The position numbers and the translations under genes were made by a program. A DNA stretch of 64,000 nucleotides. Source: Pleomorphomonas oryzae DSM 16300. GTDB lineage: Bacteria; Pseudomonadota; Alphaproteobacteria; Rhizobiales; Pleomorphomonadaceae. Below are positions 45,568-54,385 of this stretch, piece after piece. The stretch is taken from NCBI RefSeq assembly GCF_000422965.1, contig NZ_AUHB01000003.1, positions 418,061 to 482,060 of the forward strand, written 5' to 3'. Each line of letters opens with the position of its first letter. Position 1 is the stretch's first letter. The notes beneath the pieces were generated by a model, which was not told where the DNA came from, did no database searches, and was given only the letters and a program-made list of their open reading frames with translations.

Positions 45568-46116
45568 ATGATCCTCGTAACTCCGCGCCTTGTGCTCGCT
45601 CCCTGGACAGAGCAGGACCTCGCCCCATTTGCCGCGCTTAACGCCGATCCGGATGTGATGCGCTACTTCCCCAAAACGATGACTGCCGAGGAAAGCGACG
45701 CCCTCGTTGGCCGACTGCAGGGCATGTGGACCGAACATGGCTACGGCTTCTCGGCGGTGCACCGGCGGGAGGATGATGCCTTCATCGGCATGGTCGGCAT
45801 CCAGAAGGTCCTGAACCCCGGCTTTCCCTTTGCGCCAACCGTCGAAGTGGGTTGGCGGCTCGCCAAGCCATTCTGGCGGCAAGGATATGCCGCCGAAGCG
45901 GCGCGGGCCGCCCTCGCCCACGGCTTTGATGTTCTTGACCTCCCGGAGATCGTCGCATTCACGGCCGTGCCCAACCTGCCCTCGCAGGCTGTGATGAACA
46001 GCCTCGGCATGACGCGCAACCCAGCCGACGATTTCAAGCATCCGCTCCTTCCCGAAGACCACCCGCTCAGTCTGCACGTGCTCTACCGATTGAAACGGGA
46101 AAACTTCCAGCGCTGA
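45568..46116 (+). CDS. GNAT-family N-acetyltransferase (RimJ/RimL type)
   Basis: A 182-residue acetyltransferase. It starts MILVTPRLVLAPWTEQDLAPFAALNADPDVMRYFP, the usual N-terminus for the Acetyltransf_3 group. The acetyl-CoA loop is VGWRLAKPFWRQGYAAEAARAAL, then DLPEIVAFTAVPNLPSQAVMNSLGM. The frame is open upstream to 45445, but that part crosses the secG promoter region. It is divergent from secG and convergent with the ATP12 gene (2-base gap). Substrate unknown. Confidence 0.88.
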   Translation: MILVTPRLVLAPWTEQDLAPFAALNADPDVMRYFPKTMTAEESDALVGRLQGMWTEHGYGFSAVHRREDDAFIGMVGIQKVLNPGFPFAPTVEVGWRLAKPFWRQGYAAEAARAALAHGFDVLDLPEIVAFTAVPNLPSQAVMNSLGMTRNPADDFKHPLLPEDHPLSLHVLYRLKRENFQR

Positions 46117-46118
46117 CT

Positions 46119-46889
46119 TCAGTCGAGAAGAAGCAGCGCCGCCGCGTCGAAGTCGGCCCGTCGAAAATCGCGGCGCAGCTGCGCCTCGCTGTCGACACCC
46201 CAGAGCTCGGCGTTCCAATCTTCGTCGACGTGAGCGGCGAGCCAGACGTCGTCGGCCGACAGGCGTTTTTCCAAGAGGGACAACGCCAAGAATACCGAGC
46301 CGGTCAGCGTGGTGATCTGTTCGATGGCGGCAAGGCGGATGGCATCGTCAGGCAAAGCGGCACGGATTGCCGAGAGGAGTTGCGGTGGCTGAGCCACTGC
46401 TATAACGCCAATGGTGGCCACCGGGCGCACCCCGAACCGTTCCCTCACCCAGTCAAGCACCGGTTCCCAGGCAAGGCGCTGGCGCTCATCGAGGCGCGGT
46501 GGCTCGCCGGCGCGATAGCAGGTGAGATCCGAGCCGGCGTAGGCGGCAACGGCGTCCTTCACTGCCTCGATCTCGCGCGACACGCCGTCAATCGCCGAGT
46601 TGACCAGCCGGGTCAGCGGCATGGTCATCGGATCAACGAACCCGCCCTGCGCCGCCCATTCGGCTTCGAGGCCGCAGGCGGCCCGCAACGAGGCGATGGC
46701 GAGCAAGTTCCGCCCCGGCGTTCGTACCGGCTTGCCATCCAGCAATACCCGATAGAGTCCGTCGATCGGCTCGACCGACACTGCCTTGTAGAAGCGTTTC
46801 GGCAGCACGCGCTGCACGTTGGCCCGTGCCCGCTCGGTTGCCTGCACTGGATCGAAGGAGGCGGCGAGTTCTTCGAAGAGATCGGCCAT
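46119..46889 (-). CDS. ATP12-family F1-ATPase assembly chaperone
   Basis: A 256-residue homologue of mitochondrial Atp12, found in alphaproteobacteria. Conserved text includes KRFYKAVSVEPIDGLYRVLLDGKPVRTPGRN, EAEWAAQGGFVDPMTMPLTRLVNSAIDG and YAGSDLTCYRAGEPPRLDERQRLAWEPVLDW in outline. The protein is thought to aid assembly of the F1 alpha subunit. It is three bases after the HAD gene on the same strand. Confidence 0.93.
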   Translation of the reverse strand: MADLFEELAASFDPVQATERARANVQRVLPKRFYKAVSVEPIDGLYRVLLDGKPVRTPGRNLLAIASLRAACGLEAEWAAQGGFVDPMTMPLTRLVNSAIDGVSREIEAVKDAVAAYAGSDLTCYRAGEPPRLDERQRLAWEPVLDWVRERFGVRPVATIGVIAVAQPPQLLSAIRAALPDDAIRLAAIEQITTLTGSVFLALSLLEKRLSADDVWLAAHVDEDWNAELWGVDSEAQLRRDFRRADFDAAALLLLD

Positions 46890-46892
46890 CGT

Positions 46893-47570
46893 CTACTCCT
46901 TCGCGCCGAGGAGTCCCAACGCCAGCGCCGGCATCTCGGCGAAGCTATCCGCCAGCACCTGAGCACCGGCCTGGGTCAGCTCAGCTGGGCTGTTGTAGCC
47001 CCAGGTAACACCAAGAGCGAAGGCACCAGCCGCGCGGGCCATCTGCATGTCAAAGCCGGTATCACCAACCACGACCGTTTGAGACACGTCACCGCCAAGC
47101 GCCGCGACCGCATCAACCACCATGAAGGGATGTGGTTTCGACGGGCCGTCGTCGGCGGTGCGCAGAACAGAAAACAAGCGGGTCAGCCCATGCGTCTCCA
47201 AGATGGCGTCGAGACCGCGCCGCGACTTGCCGGTGACAACGCCCAGCAACAGATCGTCGCACGCCGCCAACGCCTTCAGGGCATCAAGCGCACCGGGATA
47301 GAGCGGCGCCGTCTCAGCAAGACGGAATTTCATGGCTTGATAGGTGTCGCGATAGGCGTCCGCGACAAGTCCGACCGCCACCGCGTCTAAACTCGAATTC
47401 AGGCGGCCGATTGCTTCCGGCAGTGACAGGCCAATGATGGAAAGAACGCCTGCCGGGTCGGGCGGCGCGTGGCCGACCTTGGCGAAGGCTTCGGTCATGG
47501 TGGCCACGATCATGTGCTGGCTGTCGACCAGCGTGCCGTCACAATCGAACAGAACGAGCTTCGACGCCAT
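46893..47570 (-). CDS. HAD-superfamily hydrolase (phosphoglycolate-phosphatase-like)
   Basis: A 225-residue HAD subfamily IA enzyme. Motif I is FDCDGTLVDSQ with both Asp residues, motif II is GVVTGKSRRG, the Lys is in DGPSKPHPF and motif III is VVVGDTGFDMQMARAAG. A helical cap lies between motif I and II. It is in line with glyQ and the ATP12 gene, the order often seen in rhizobia. Substrate not determined; phosphoglycolate or a nucleotide are options. Confidence 0.9.
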   Translation of the reverse strand: MASKLVLFDCDGTLVDSQHMIVATMTEAFAKVGHAPPDPAGVLSIIGLSLPEAIGRLNSSLDAVAVGLVADAYRDTYQAMKFRLAETAPLYPGALDALKALAACDDLLLGVVTGKSRRGLDAILETHGLTRLFSVLRTADDGPSKPHPFMVVDAVAALGGDVSQTVVVGDTGFDMQMARAAGAFALGVTWGYNSPAELTQAGAQVLADSFAEMPALALGLLGAKE

Positions 47571-47590
47571 CGGCAAACCTCCCGCGCCGC

Positions 47591-48526
47591 TCAAGCCAGC
47601 GCGCCGCCGCCGACCGTTTTCAGCCAGGCCTCGCCGCAGGCCTTCGCCAGCTCGCGGACGCGTAGGATATAGCTCTGCCGCTCCTGCACCGAGATGACGC
47701 CGCGCGCATCGAGCAAGTTGAAGCGATGGCTGGCCTTGATGCACTGGTCATAGGCCGGCAGCACGCACTTGTGGATGCCGTCGGTTCCGGCCGCGGCGCC
47801 CTTTTCCAACAGTGCCTTGCACTCCGCTTCGGCATCCTTGAAATGCTGCATCAGCATATCGGTGTCGGCATATTCGAAGTTATGGCGGGAGTATTCTTCC
47901 TCGGCCTGATGGAAGACGTCACCGTAGGTGACCTTGTCCTCGCCCTCTCGGCCGTTGAAGTTGAGCTCATAGCCGTTGTCGACGCCCTGCAGATACATGG
48001 CGAGGCGTTCGAGGCCATAGGTGAGCTCGCCTGACACGGGCGAGCATTCGATGCCGGCCACCTGCTGGAAATAAGTGAACTGGCTGACTTCCATGCCGTC
48101 GCACCAGCATTCCCAGCCGAGGCCCCAGGCGCCGAGCGTCGGGCTCTCCCAGTCGTCCTCGACAAAGCGCACGTCGTGCAGCTTCAAGTCGATACCGATC
48201 GCCTGAAGGCTTTCGAGATAGAGCTCCTGGAGGTTATCCGGCGACGGCTTCAGGATGACCTGAAACTGGTAGTAATGCTGGAAGCGATTGGGGTTCTCGC
48301 CATAGCGCCCGTCCTTGGGCCGGCGCGACGGCTGTACATAGGCGGCCTTCCAGGGCTTGGGCCCCAGTGAGCGCAAAGTCGTTGCCGGGTGGAAGGTGCC
48401 GGCCCCCACTTCCATGTCGTAGGGCTGCAGGATGACGCAACCCTTCTCCGCCCAGAAGCGCTGCAAGGTCAGGAGCAGTCCTTGGAAGGAGCGGCGGGGA
48501 TCATTGACGTCGACGGACTGGGGCAT
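47591..48526 (-). CDS. glyQ: Glycyl-tRNA synthetase alpha chain
   Basis: A 311-residue alpha subunit of the tetrameric bacterial glycyl-tRNA synthetase. It has [60 protein letters not shown] (in parts) and the family motif [20 protein letters not shown]. Length is normal. The beta chain gene glyS is not next to it in this window; downstream are the HAD and ATP12 genes and upstream a small secreted-protein gene on the other strand. Confidence 0.97.
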   Translation of the reverse strand: MPQSVDVNDPRRSFQGLLLTLQRFWAEKGCVILQPYDMEVGAGTFHPATTLRSLGPKPWKAAYVQPSRRPKDGRYGENPNRFQHYYQFQVILKPSPDNLQELYLESLQAIGIDLKLHDVRFVEDDWESPTLGAWGLGWECWCDGMEVSQFTYFQQVAGIECSPVSGELTYGLERLAMYLQGVDNGYELNFNGREGEDKVTYGDVFHQAEEEYSRHNFEYADTDMLMQHFKDAEAECKALLEKGAAAGTDGIHKCVLPAYDQCIKASHRFNLLDARGVISVQERQSYILRVRELAKACGEAWLKTVGGGALA

Positions 48527-48710
48527 CGGAAACTACCTGGAAGCGGCCTTAACCCCGGCGGGAGCCGGGCGGGATCGGGCGCGAAATTAGGTGCGCCCCC
48601 TCTCCCCGTCAACCGCAAAAAGCCACGTGCCGAGCCGCCCGGAAAAGCACGGAGCATCGTCCAACAAGGGGAAGCGTCATCTGCCTTGGATGCCGCGACG
48701 GGACAGGACG

Positions 48711-49013
48711 ATGACCTCCAGACGATTTCGCCTCACCATGACCTTCGCCGCGCTGATCATGGCAGCCCCCGCCTTCGCAGGCCAACAACGCCATCAGTTC
48801 CTTGAGCCGATACAGCCTGATCATCGGCTTCAAGACAGAACGACCGGTTCGACGCCCACCGGCAAACCCTGCGATTGCCGCACGGTGCATGAGAGGAATG
48901 CTGCCGGCCAGCTGACGTGGAAGGTCATATGCTCGGCTAAGAGACCAGAGCACGGTGCTCGGAAAATCGGCGCCGACGACTGTCGCGCCATGCGAAACAC
49001 GTCGTCGCCGTAA
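48711..49013 (+). CDS. Small exported Cys-containing protein, 100 residues
   Basis: Starts MTSRRFRLTMTFAALIMAAPAFA, a good Sec signal peptide with AFA cleavage. The mature part of about 77 residues has four Cys (CDC near residue 55, then ICSAK and DDCRA) and is hydrophilic, so it may be disulfide-bonded in the periplasm. AGGA precedes the ATG by a few bases. It is divergent from glyQ and convergent with the small gene at 49099. I do not recognise the family. Confidence 0.55.
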   Translation: MTSRRFRLTMTFAALIMAAPAFAGQQRHQFLEPIQPDHRLQDRTTGSTPTGKPCDCRTVHERNAAGQLTWKVICSAKRPEHGARKIGADDCRAMRNTSSP

Positions 49014-49022
49014 CGCACAACG

Positions 49023-49050
49023 AAAAAGGCCGAAGCAATCTGCTTCGGCC
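49023..49050 (-). terminator. Terminator after the 59-residue protein gene
   Basis: GGCCGAAGCA (49028-49037), loop ATC, TGCTTCGGCC (49041-49050): a perfect 10-bp stem. On the minus strand it is followed by TTTTT (49027-49023). It is ten bases beyond the stop of the convergent small secreted-protein gene, and its minus-strand position suits the gene at 49099. Confidence 0.9.
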
Positions 49051-49098
49051 TACGGCTCGACAATGGCGGACGTCCGCCAGAAATCACTTGGGACCGAC

Positions 49099-49278
49099 TC
49101 AACGACGATCGCGATAGACGCCTGTTACCGGATCACGCTCCATGCGGATCTCGACGCGTACCGGCTGAGCGTTGGCGGTGCGGAGAATCTCGGCCACACG
49201 CGTCATCTCGCGCTTCACCACCTGCGCGACGACATAGACGCCGGCGCCGATGAGAGCATATCCAACTAGATGAGACAT
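49099..49278 (-). CDS. Small membrane-anchored protein, 59 residues
   Basis: MSHLVGYALIGAGVYVVAQVVKREMTRVAEIL gives one N-terminal membrane helix followed by a charged helix and a short tail ending MERDPVTGVYRDRR. AGGAGA lies eight bases before the ATG. The tail ending in a Dxx(T)GVYR pattern recalls short conserved hypothetical proteins of Hyphomicrobiales. It follows the SppA-like gene by 77 bases on the same strand and has a strong terminator after it. Confidence 0.75.
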   Translation of the reverse strand: MSHLVGYALIGAGVYVVAQVVKREMTRVAEILRTANAQPVRVEIRMERDPVTGVYRDRR

Positions 49279-49355
49279 GAGCCTATCTCCTTTGCTGACA
49301 AAACCATGAGACCACCGTCTTGGTATTCTGGCAAGCGCAATTTCCTGTGAAAGGT

Positions 49356-50216
49356 TCACAAACCGTAGCGCGAAAACAGGCTGCGCCGCTCGATCGCCGC
49401 GAGAGCCTTGTCGAAATCGACGAGGGTCGCCGCCTCATCCGCCGCACTGCCGAACAGGCGACGGCGCAGGAAGCCACCCCGACCGGGCTCGAATAGGCGG
49501 ATATCAACCTTATCGCCGAAGCGGGCCACGAGATCGTCGTGGGCCACGCCGATCCGATCTGCGAGACCAAGAGTAACCGAACGGTCACCCGCCCAAAAAA
49601 GCCCGGAAAACAGCTCTTCGTCGTCCGCCAGCCTCGCGCCACGCCGCTCTTTCACCAATTCAATGAAGAAGGCGTGGATGTCGCGTTGCAGCGTTTTGAT
49701 ATGCTCGATGTCGTCGCCGTTCTCCGGCTGGAAGGGATCAAGCGTCACCTTGCGCCTGCCGGCCGTGTAGACGCGCCGATCGATGCCGAGGCGGGAAATC
49801 GCCTTGTCGAACCCGAAACTTGCCGACACCACCCCGATCGACCCCAGGATGGACGAGCGGTCGGCGACGATTTCGTCGGCAGCACAAGCCAGCATGTAGC
49901 CGCCCGAAGCCGCGATATCCTCGACATAGGCGATCACCGGCAACTTCTTTTCCGCGGCCAGCTGGCGGATGCGGCGAAAGATCAGGTGGGACTGGACGGG
50001 TGACCCGCCGGGAGAATTAATGGCGAGCGCCACCGCCTTCGCCCCGCTCACCGAGAAAGCCTTCTTGAGCGTGCCTTCGATCGACGAAAGCGACAGTGAG
50101 CCTCGCCCCAACGCGGCCGGCATGCCGATGGCCCCGGAAAGGCGGACGAGCGGCACGACAGGCGCGTCGCCGCGAAGCCGTCGCGGCAGCCAGGACTTAT
50201 AGTTGGCCAAGGGCAT
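49356..50216 (-). CDS. Signal peptide peptidase SppA-like S49 peptidase
   Basis: A 286-residue S49 serine peptidase with the Ser-Lys dyad readable as Ser104 (DIAASGGYMLA) and Lys156 (YTAGRRKVTLDPF). Other marks are AINSPGGSPVQSHLIFRRIR and SILGSIGVVSASFGF. It has no obvious N-terminal membrane helix; the start MPLANYKSWLPRRLRG is basic and may bind the membrane. It is of the short SppA type with a single S49 domain, expected to form a ring oligomer and to degrade membrane or signal peptides. Confidence 0.93.
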   Translation of the reverse strand: MPLANYKSWLPRRLRGDAPVVPLVRLSGAIGMPAALGRGSLSLSSIEGTLKKAFSVSGAKAVALAINSPGGSPVQSHLIFRRIRQLAAEKKLPVIAYVEDIAASGGYMLACAADEIVADRSSILGSIGVVSASFGFDKAISRLGIDRRVYTAGRRKVTLDPFQPENGDDIEHIKTLQRDIHAFFIELVKERRGARLADDEELFSGLFWAGDRSVTLGLADRIGVAHDDLVARFGDKVDIRLFEPGRGGFLRRRLFGSAADEAATLVDFDKALAAIERRSLFSRYGL

Positions 50217-50335
50217 GTTCCTTTACGGGAAATGGCGTCACGTCGCATGTAGGAACACACCCGCCGAGTTTCAAATGGCACTCCACGGCGCGGCCTCTTG
50301 CAGAAAAGATGAAAGCATCCTTCAGAAGATACGAT

Positions 50336-50364
50336 TTGTTCCGATCAGGCATGACACTTATATT
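50336..50364 (+). promoter_or_regulatory. Sigma-70 type promoter for the 53-residue protein gene
   Basis: TTGTTC (50336-50341) and TATATT (50359-50364) are spaced by 17 bases, close to the TTGACA/TATAAT ideal. The predicted start of transcription near 50371 gives a leader of about 36 bases with GGAGA before the ATG at 50407. Confidence 0.65.
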
Positions 50365-50406
50365 GAGGACATAAAAAGAGAGACAGAGAAAGAACGGAGA
50401 ACAACG

Positions 50407-50568
50407 ATGGACGCCATGATGTTCGCCATGCTGGGTGCCAGCAAGAAGCGCCACAGCCAGAGCACTGCCGAACGCGAGATCGCCGAGGCGATTGCCCACT
50501 ACGAAGAGACCACCGGTAGCCGGGCCAAGGCCCCGAAGCGCGGTTTCCTGAAGGGTTTTGGCCTCTGA
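50407..50568 (+). CDS. Small protein, 53 residues, unknown
   Basis: MDAMMFAMLGASKKRHSQST leads into a predicted acidic helix (AEREIAEAIAHYEETTG) and a basic Gly/Phe-rich end (KAPKRGFLKGFGL). There is a clear promoter and a GGAGA ribosome binding site, and a palindrome (TTTTGGCC, 50556-50563; GGCCAAAA, 50571-50578) surrounds the stop. These support expression. It is divergent from the SppA-like gene. No family recognised. Confidence 0.65.
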   Translation: MDAMMFAMLGASKKRHSQSTAEREIAEAIAHYEETTGSRAKAPKRGFLKGFGL

Positions 50569-50693
50569 TAGGCCAAAACGTGATTGCCGGTGCGACGTGA
50601 GCGCTCGATCCCAAGGGGATGTCGGGCGCTTTGTCGTATTTAGCCGATCGCTTCCTCACCCCCACGGTCACCATTTCATCACTATTTTCCTCG

Positions 50694-51779
50694 ATGAGTG
50701 CTCCACTTAGCCGCCGCCATCGCGTCGCGGTTCGTTTCGAGCCCAATATGACGATTGAGAAAATAGTATCTTCGTCGGTGCGCCACGGCGGCAGCGAGTT
50801 GCAGCGCATCGACTATCTGGACGGCTGGCGCGGGCTGGCAATCCTTTTGGTTCTGCAAGGGCATTTCCTGATCATCCAGGGCTGGCACAGCGGGCGCATG
50901 GGCGTCGATGTGTTCTTCTGCCTGTCCGGCCTGTTGATGAGCCGCATTCTGTTTCAGCGCCGTGTGCCGCTCACTACCTTCTACAAGCGCCGCATATCGC
51001 GCATCATTCCCGCCTTCTTCCTCTATCTGCTCATCGTCTTCGCCATCGCCGCGCTGATCGGCAAAGCGGCGCCAGCGCGCGAGGTGGTGCCGACGGTGCT
51101 GTTCCTTCGCTCCTACCTGCCGGCCGACTTTCACATGTTCGCCAGCCCCTACCCGATCGGCCACCTGTGGTCGCTGAACGTGGAGGAGCATTCCTATATC
51201 TTCCTGTCGCTCCTGACCCTTCTGCCGTTCCTACGTGGCCGGGAAGGCGGAGCGCTGATCGGCTTCGGCCTCCTGACGATCATCATCCACCTCTGCTACT
51301 TTTCCTTCCCGTCCATAGCGCCGCCCATCGAATACTGGGTGCGCAGCGAGGTGGCGGCAACCAATCTGTTGCTTTCAGCCGGTTACTCACTCCTTAGGGA
51401 TCGAACCGCGCCCTACGTCCGTCCTTGGATGCCGGTGGCCGCCTTTGCCGCGGGATCGGCGCTCTACATCGGCTCGGTATTCCCATGGATGTTGACCATG
51501 ACGGTCGCGCCGTTCTTCCTGGCCTTTACCGTCAATCACTTGGCCGAGGCGCCGCAGTGGGTGAGATCGGTGCTATCCTGGACGCCGCTTCGGCTGCTCG
51601 GCATCGGCTCGTTCTCGATCTATCTGTGGCAACAGCCATTTTACCAATACAAGACATACTTGTTCGGCAGTCTGCCAGGGCATGAACTGATGGCGCTCAT
51701 ATTGTCGGTCGCGGTCGGCTTCCTGTCTTTCTACGCCTATGAGAATCGCGTCCGGAGCTGGCTGAACCGCGTGTGGTGA
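50694..51779 (+). CDS. Acyltransferase 3 family membrane protein (OafA/YrhL-like)
   Basis: A 361-residue integral membrane acyltransferase with about ten helices. Marks are RIDYLDGWRGLAILLVLQGHF, with the His of the active-site region, RMGVDVFFCLSGLLMSRIL and FYKRRISRIIPAFFLYLL. Members O-acylate sugars of the cell surface or of exported glycans. The start is uncertain: ATG at 50694 or 50748, with no strong ribosome binding site for either. The next gene (25 bases on) is a GDSL hydrolase, so the pair may acylate and deacylate a surface glycan. Confidence 0.88.
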   Translation: MSAPLSRRHRVAVRFEPNMTIEKIVSSSVRHGGSELQRIDYLDGWRGLAILLVLQGHFLIIQGWHSGRMGVDVFFCLSGLLMSRILFQRRVPLTTFYKRRISRIIPAFFLYLLIVFAIAALIGKAAPAREVVPTVLFLRSYLPADFHMFASPYPIGHLWSLNVEEHSYIFLSLLTLLPFLRGREGGALIGFGLLTIIIHLCYFSFPSIAPPIEYWVRSEVAATNLLLSAGYSLLRDRTAPYVRPWMPVAAFAAGSALYIGSVFPWMLTMTVAPFFLAFTVNHLAEAPQWVRSVLSWTPLRLLGIGSFSIYLWQQPFYQYKTYLFGSLPGHELMALILSVAVGFLSFYAYENRVRSWLNRVW

Positions 51780-51804
51780 GGACCATTCAAGGGAGGAAGA
51801 GCAA

Positions 51805-52452
51805 GTGAAGATCCACAAGGACAGCAAGCTGCTGTTCATCGGTGACTCGATCACCGATTGGAGCCGCGCCAGACCGATCGGCGAAGCGCTGTTCGACTCC
51901 CTCGGTACCGGTTACGTCGGCCTCGTCAACGCCTTCCTCAACGTCACGCATGCCAACCAACGCATTCGCGTGGTCAACATGGGCGTCAGCGCCAATACCG
52001 TGCGCGACCTCGAAGCCCGCTGGGCGACCGACGTCGAAGATCTGAAGCCCGACTGGCTGTCGATCATGATCGGCGTCAACGACGTCTGGCGGCAGTTCGA
52101 TGCCCGCCTGCAGACCGAGAACCATGTGCGGATCGACGAATACGAGGCGACGCTGGAGCGGCTCATTGTCCGCACCCTGCCTCGCCTCAAGGGCCTCGTG
52201 CTGATGGCGCCCTACTTCGTCGAGTTCAATCGCGCCGATCCCATGCGCAAGATGATCGACGCCTATGGCGCGGTGATGAAAAAACTCGCCGAAAAGCACG
52301 GCGCCGTCTTCGCCGACACCCAGGCCGCTTTCGATGAGGTGATGGCCGAAATCCACCCCATGGGCATCGCCACCGACCGCGTCCACCCGACGCTGACCGG
52401 GCACATGATCATCGCGCGAGCTTTCCTGAAGGCGGTGGGCTATCCGGTTTAG
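51805..52452 (+). CDS. SGNH/GDSL-family esterase
   Basis: A 215-residue hydrolase. Block I is FIGDSITDW with the nucleophile Ser15, block II has the oxyanion Gly in VNMGVSANTV, block III is GVNDVW with the Asn, and block V is DRVHPTLTGH with the catalytic Asp and His. GGGAGG lies about 11 bases before the ATG. No signal peptide, so cytoplasmic. Similar proteins are carbohydrate or acyl-glycan esterases, which fits the acyltransferase gene upstream. Confidence 0.9.
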   Translation: MKIHKDSKLLFIGDSITDWSRARPIGEALFDSLGTGYVGLVNAFLNVTHANQRIRVVNMGVSANTVRDLEARWATDVEDLKPDWLSIMIGVNDVWRQFDARLQTENHVRIDEYEATLERLIVRTLPRLKGLVLMAPYFVEFNRADPMRKMIDAYGAVMKKLAEKHGAVFADTQAAFDEVMAEIHPMGIATDRVHPTLTGHMIIARAFLKAVGYPV

Positions 52453-52502
52453 GCACCACAACAGACGACATCGCAACGACGAGGTTTTGAGGAGGCTGCC
52501 GC

Positions 52503-53693
52503 ATGTACCGCGCACTGATATTTGCGGTAAATCTACTGGCAGTGTCAGGTGCGCATGGCGCTGACGCCTATACCGTCAATTTTCCATCTCTGTTCGACAT
52601 TCCCATCTACACAGCCACCTGCGATGGGCTGGATTTGCCATGCTCGGCAAATATGGCCTCGTACATTTATAATCTTGAGCCGTTCAAACCGCCCTTGAGT
52701 CTCCTCCGGGCTTCAGCAGCACCCGCAGGCGAGGGCAACAAATTCGGCTTTGTCGAGGTAGCTGACATCGATCATGGCAAGGAAGATTACGACAAACTAC
52801 AAGGCATGATCGGCCAAACGAGTTCCTTAATTGAGCGCCTCTGGGTCAAAGGGTTGCAGATCTCGGAAAGAGAAGAAGTCGGGAAGCAGTTCCGGCTCGT
52901 CAGAGCCGTCCTTCCATCGAAGAAGGCGAAGGATGCTATCGCTCTTTGCGCTTTTTCAGACCTGGATATAAAAGCGAGCGTTCCTAACCGCTGCGTTCTA
53001 CTCTCGTTCCGCATCGATAACCGCAATTTCTTGCTGGCCTCGGTCGGGCTTTCGGACGGGCCGGACGAACTGAGCGATCAGTCGGACTATGGGCCGAGTT
53101 TCTTTTTAAAATGGTTCCAGCCAGAGGACCCCAAAGCGAAAATTCTCAAGTCGCGCCATGAACTCGAACGAAAGTCCGCCGGCTCCGTAAACAATATCAT
53201 AGACAATCTCCGCTTCAGGAATAACCTTAATATTCGCAAAAAGAATAACAATTTTAGTAATGAAGCAACTAACGGCAGCAAAATAGAATATTCATTATTT
53301 AGGGAATGGATATTACCGCTAAATCAAAAGGCATACTTCAACCAAATGATAGAATTACACTTCCACGTTAAAGCCGGTAACGAATGGGAGGCTTACTATA
53401 CAGACGGAGCAATTGGAAGCGGCATCGAGTTGCAGGGCGACACCCGCGATTGGGGTGTTACCTTGGATTGGGAAGTACGAACAGTGTTAAATAAATCCGC
53501 GGCCGACTTAGAAAATTCCGATCTAGATTTACTTCGCGAACCTAAGGCAACCGGCGCTGACATCGTGCGCCAGGTTCGTGCAAGATTTCTCGATGCCATG
53601 CGAGAAATTTGCTTGCCGGCGAAGAATACCAGTACCGATCACGATGAATCCCCTCTTAGGGGTTACTTGACTGTTGAGTGTGGAAGCGATTGA
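52503..53693 (+). CDS. Unknown exported protein, AT-rich gene
   Basis: A 396-residue protein with signal peptide MYRALIFAVNLLAVSGAHGA and GAGGAGG seven to eight bases before the ATG. The mature part is mixed alpha/beta by eye with Cys near residues 40 and 47 and again near 150 and 165; Asn and Lys are frequent between about residues 225 and 285 (NNIIDNLRFRNNLNIRKKNN). The DNA from about 53180 to 53540 is much more AT-rich than the window. It ends in a 38-base convergent overlap with the Ada-type gene. I do not recognise it; recent transfer is possible. Confidence 0.7.
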   Translation: MYRALIFAVNLLAVSGAHGADAYTVNFPSLFDIPIYTATCDGLDLPCSANMASYIYNLEPFKPPLSLLRASAAPAGEGNKFGFVEVADIDHGKEDYDKLQGMIGQTSSLIERLWVKGLQISEREEVGKQFRLVRAVLPSKKAKDAIALCAFSDLDIKASVPNRCVLLSFRIDNRNFLLASVGLSDGPDELSDQSDYGPSFFLKWFQPEDPKAKILKSRHELERKSAGSVNNIIDNLRFRNNLNIRKKNNNFSNEATNGSKIEYSLFREWILPLNQKAYFNQMIELHFHVKAGNEWEAYYTDGAIGSGIELQGDTRDWGVTLDWEVRTVLNKSAADLENSDLDLLREPKATGADIVRQVRARFLDAMREICLPAKNTSTDHDESPLRGYLTVECGSD

Positions 53694-54276
53694 CGACGAC
53701 AAGGATAGTTTTCCGCCCCCGCCGCATCTCGCTCGGCGGTCGCTTGTACACCTCATGGAACACCGCATTGAACCGTCTGAGGCTCCCGAATCCCGATTGA
53801 AGCGCGACGTCGGTCATCGGCATATCCGTTTCGGTGATGAGCCGCTTGGCGCGTTGCACGCGGGCCGTTTTCGCCACTTCGATCGGGCTGGCGCCGAGAT
53901 GGCGGCGGAAGAGGCGTGTCAGGTGTCGACTGCCTACCCCGACGAGCGCCGCCAACGTCTCCACACTGCCATCCCCATCGAGCGCACCCTCGTCTTTGAT
54001 GAGCCGCGCCGCCTTTTCGACAATGGCGAGCGTGCCCTTCCATGCCGGACAAAATGGCGCCGTCTCGGGCCGGCAGCGCAGGCAGGGCCGGTAGCCGGCA
54101 AGTTCGGCCGCCGTTGCACTCGGCAGGAATTCGACGTTGTGCGGCAGCGGTTGCTTCACCGGGCAGACGCAGCGGCAATAGATGCCCGTCGTCCGCACGC
54201 AGACGAAGAAGGCGCCGTCATAGGCGGGGTCGCGGGCCGCCCAGGCCGTTTCCCAGAGGGTGATGTCGAGGCTCAT
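53656..54276 (-). CDS. AdaA-type methyl-phosphotriester-sensing AraC regulator
   Basis: A 206-residue protein with the Ada metal-binding domain (residues 1-75) and an AraC HTH domain (about 85-185), but no methyltransferase domain. The four Zn ligands of Ada can be matched as Cys34 (methyl acceptor, E. coli Cys38), Cys38, Cys65 and Cys68 (TTGIYCRCVCPVKQPLP; YRPCLRCRP). Cys26 and Cys36 are extra. The HTH reads LVGVGSRHLTRLFRRHLGASP and ALQSGFGSLRRFNAVFHEVY. It probably activates the alkylation response, with the Ogt encoded at 55320 as the separate methyltransferase. Confidence 0.92.
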   Translation of the reverse strand: MSLDITLWETAWAARDPAYDGAFFVCVRTTGIYCRCVCPVKQPLPHNVEFLPSATAAELAGYRPCLRCRPETAPFCPAWKGTLAIVEKAARLIKDEGALDGDGSVETLAALVGVGSRHLTRLFRRHLGASPIEVAKTARVQRAKRLITETDMPMTDVALQSGFGSLRRFNAVFHEVYKRPPSEMRRGRKTILVVVNRFHTQQSSNP

Positions 54277-54385
54277 GACAGGAATTGTACACGCAATCTG
54301 TCAGGTTCAACGAACCGAGTCCGATTCCGGCGAGCGATCCATGTCTCACCGAGCGATTATTCGCTGAGCCAGCCAGGAGGTTTCT

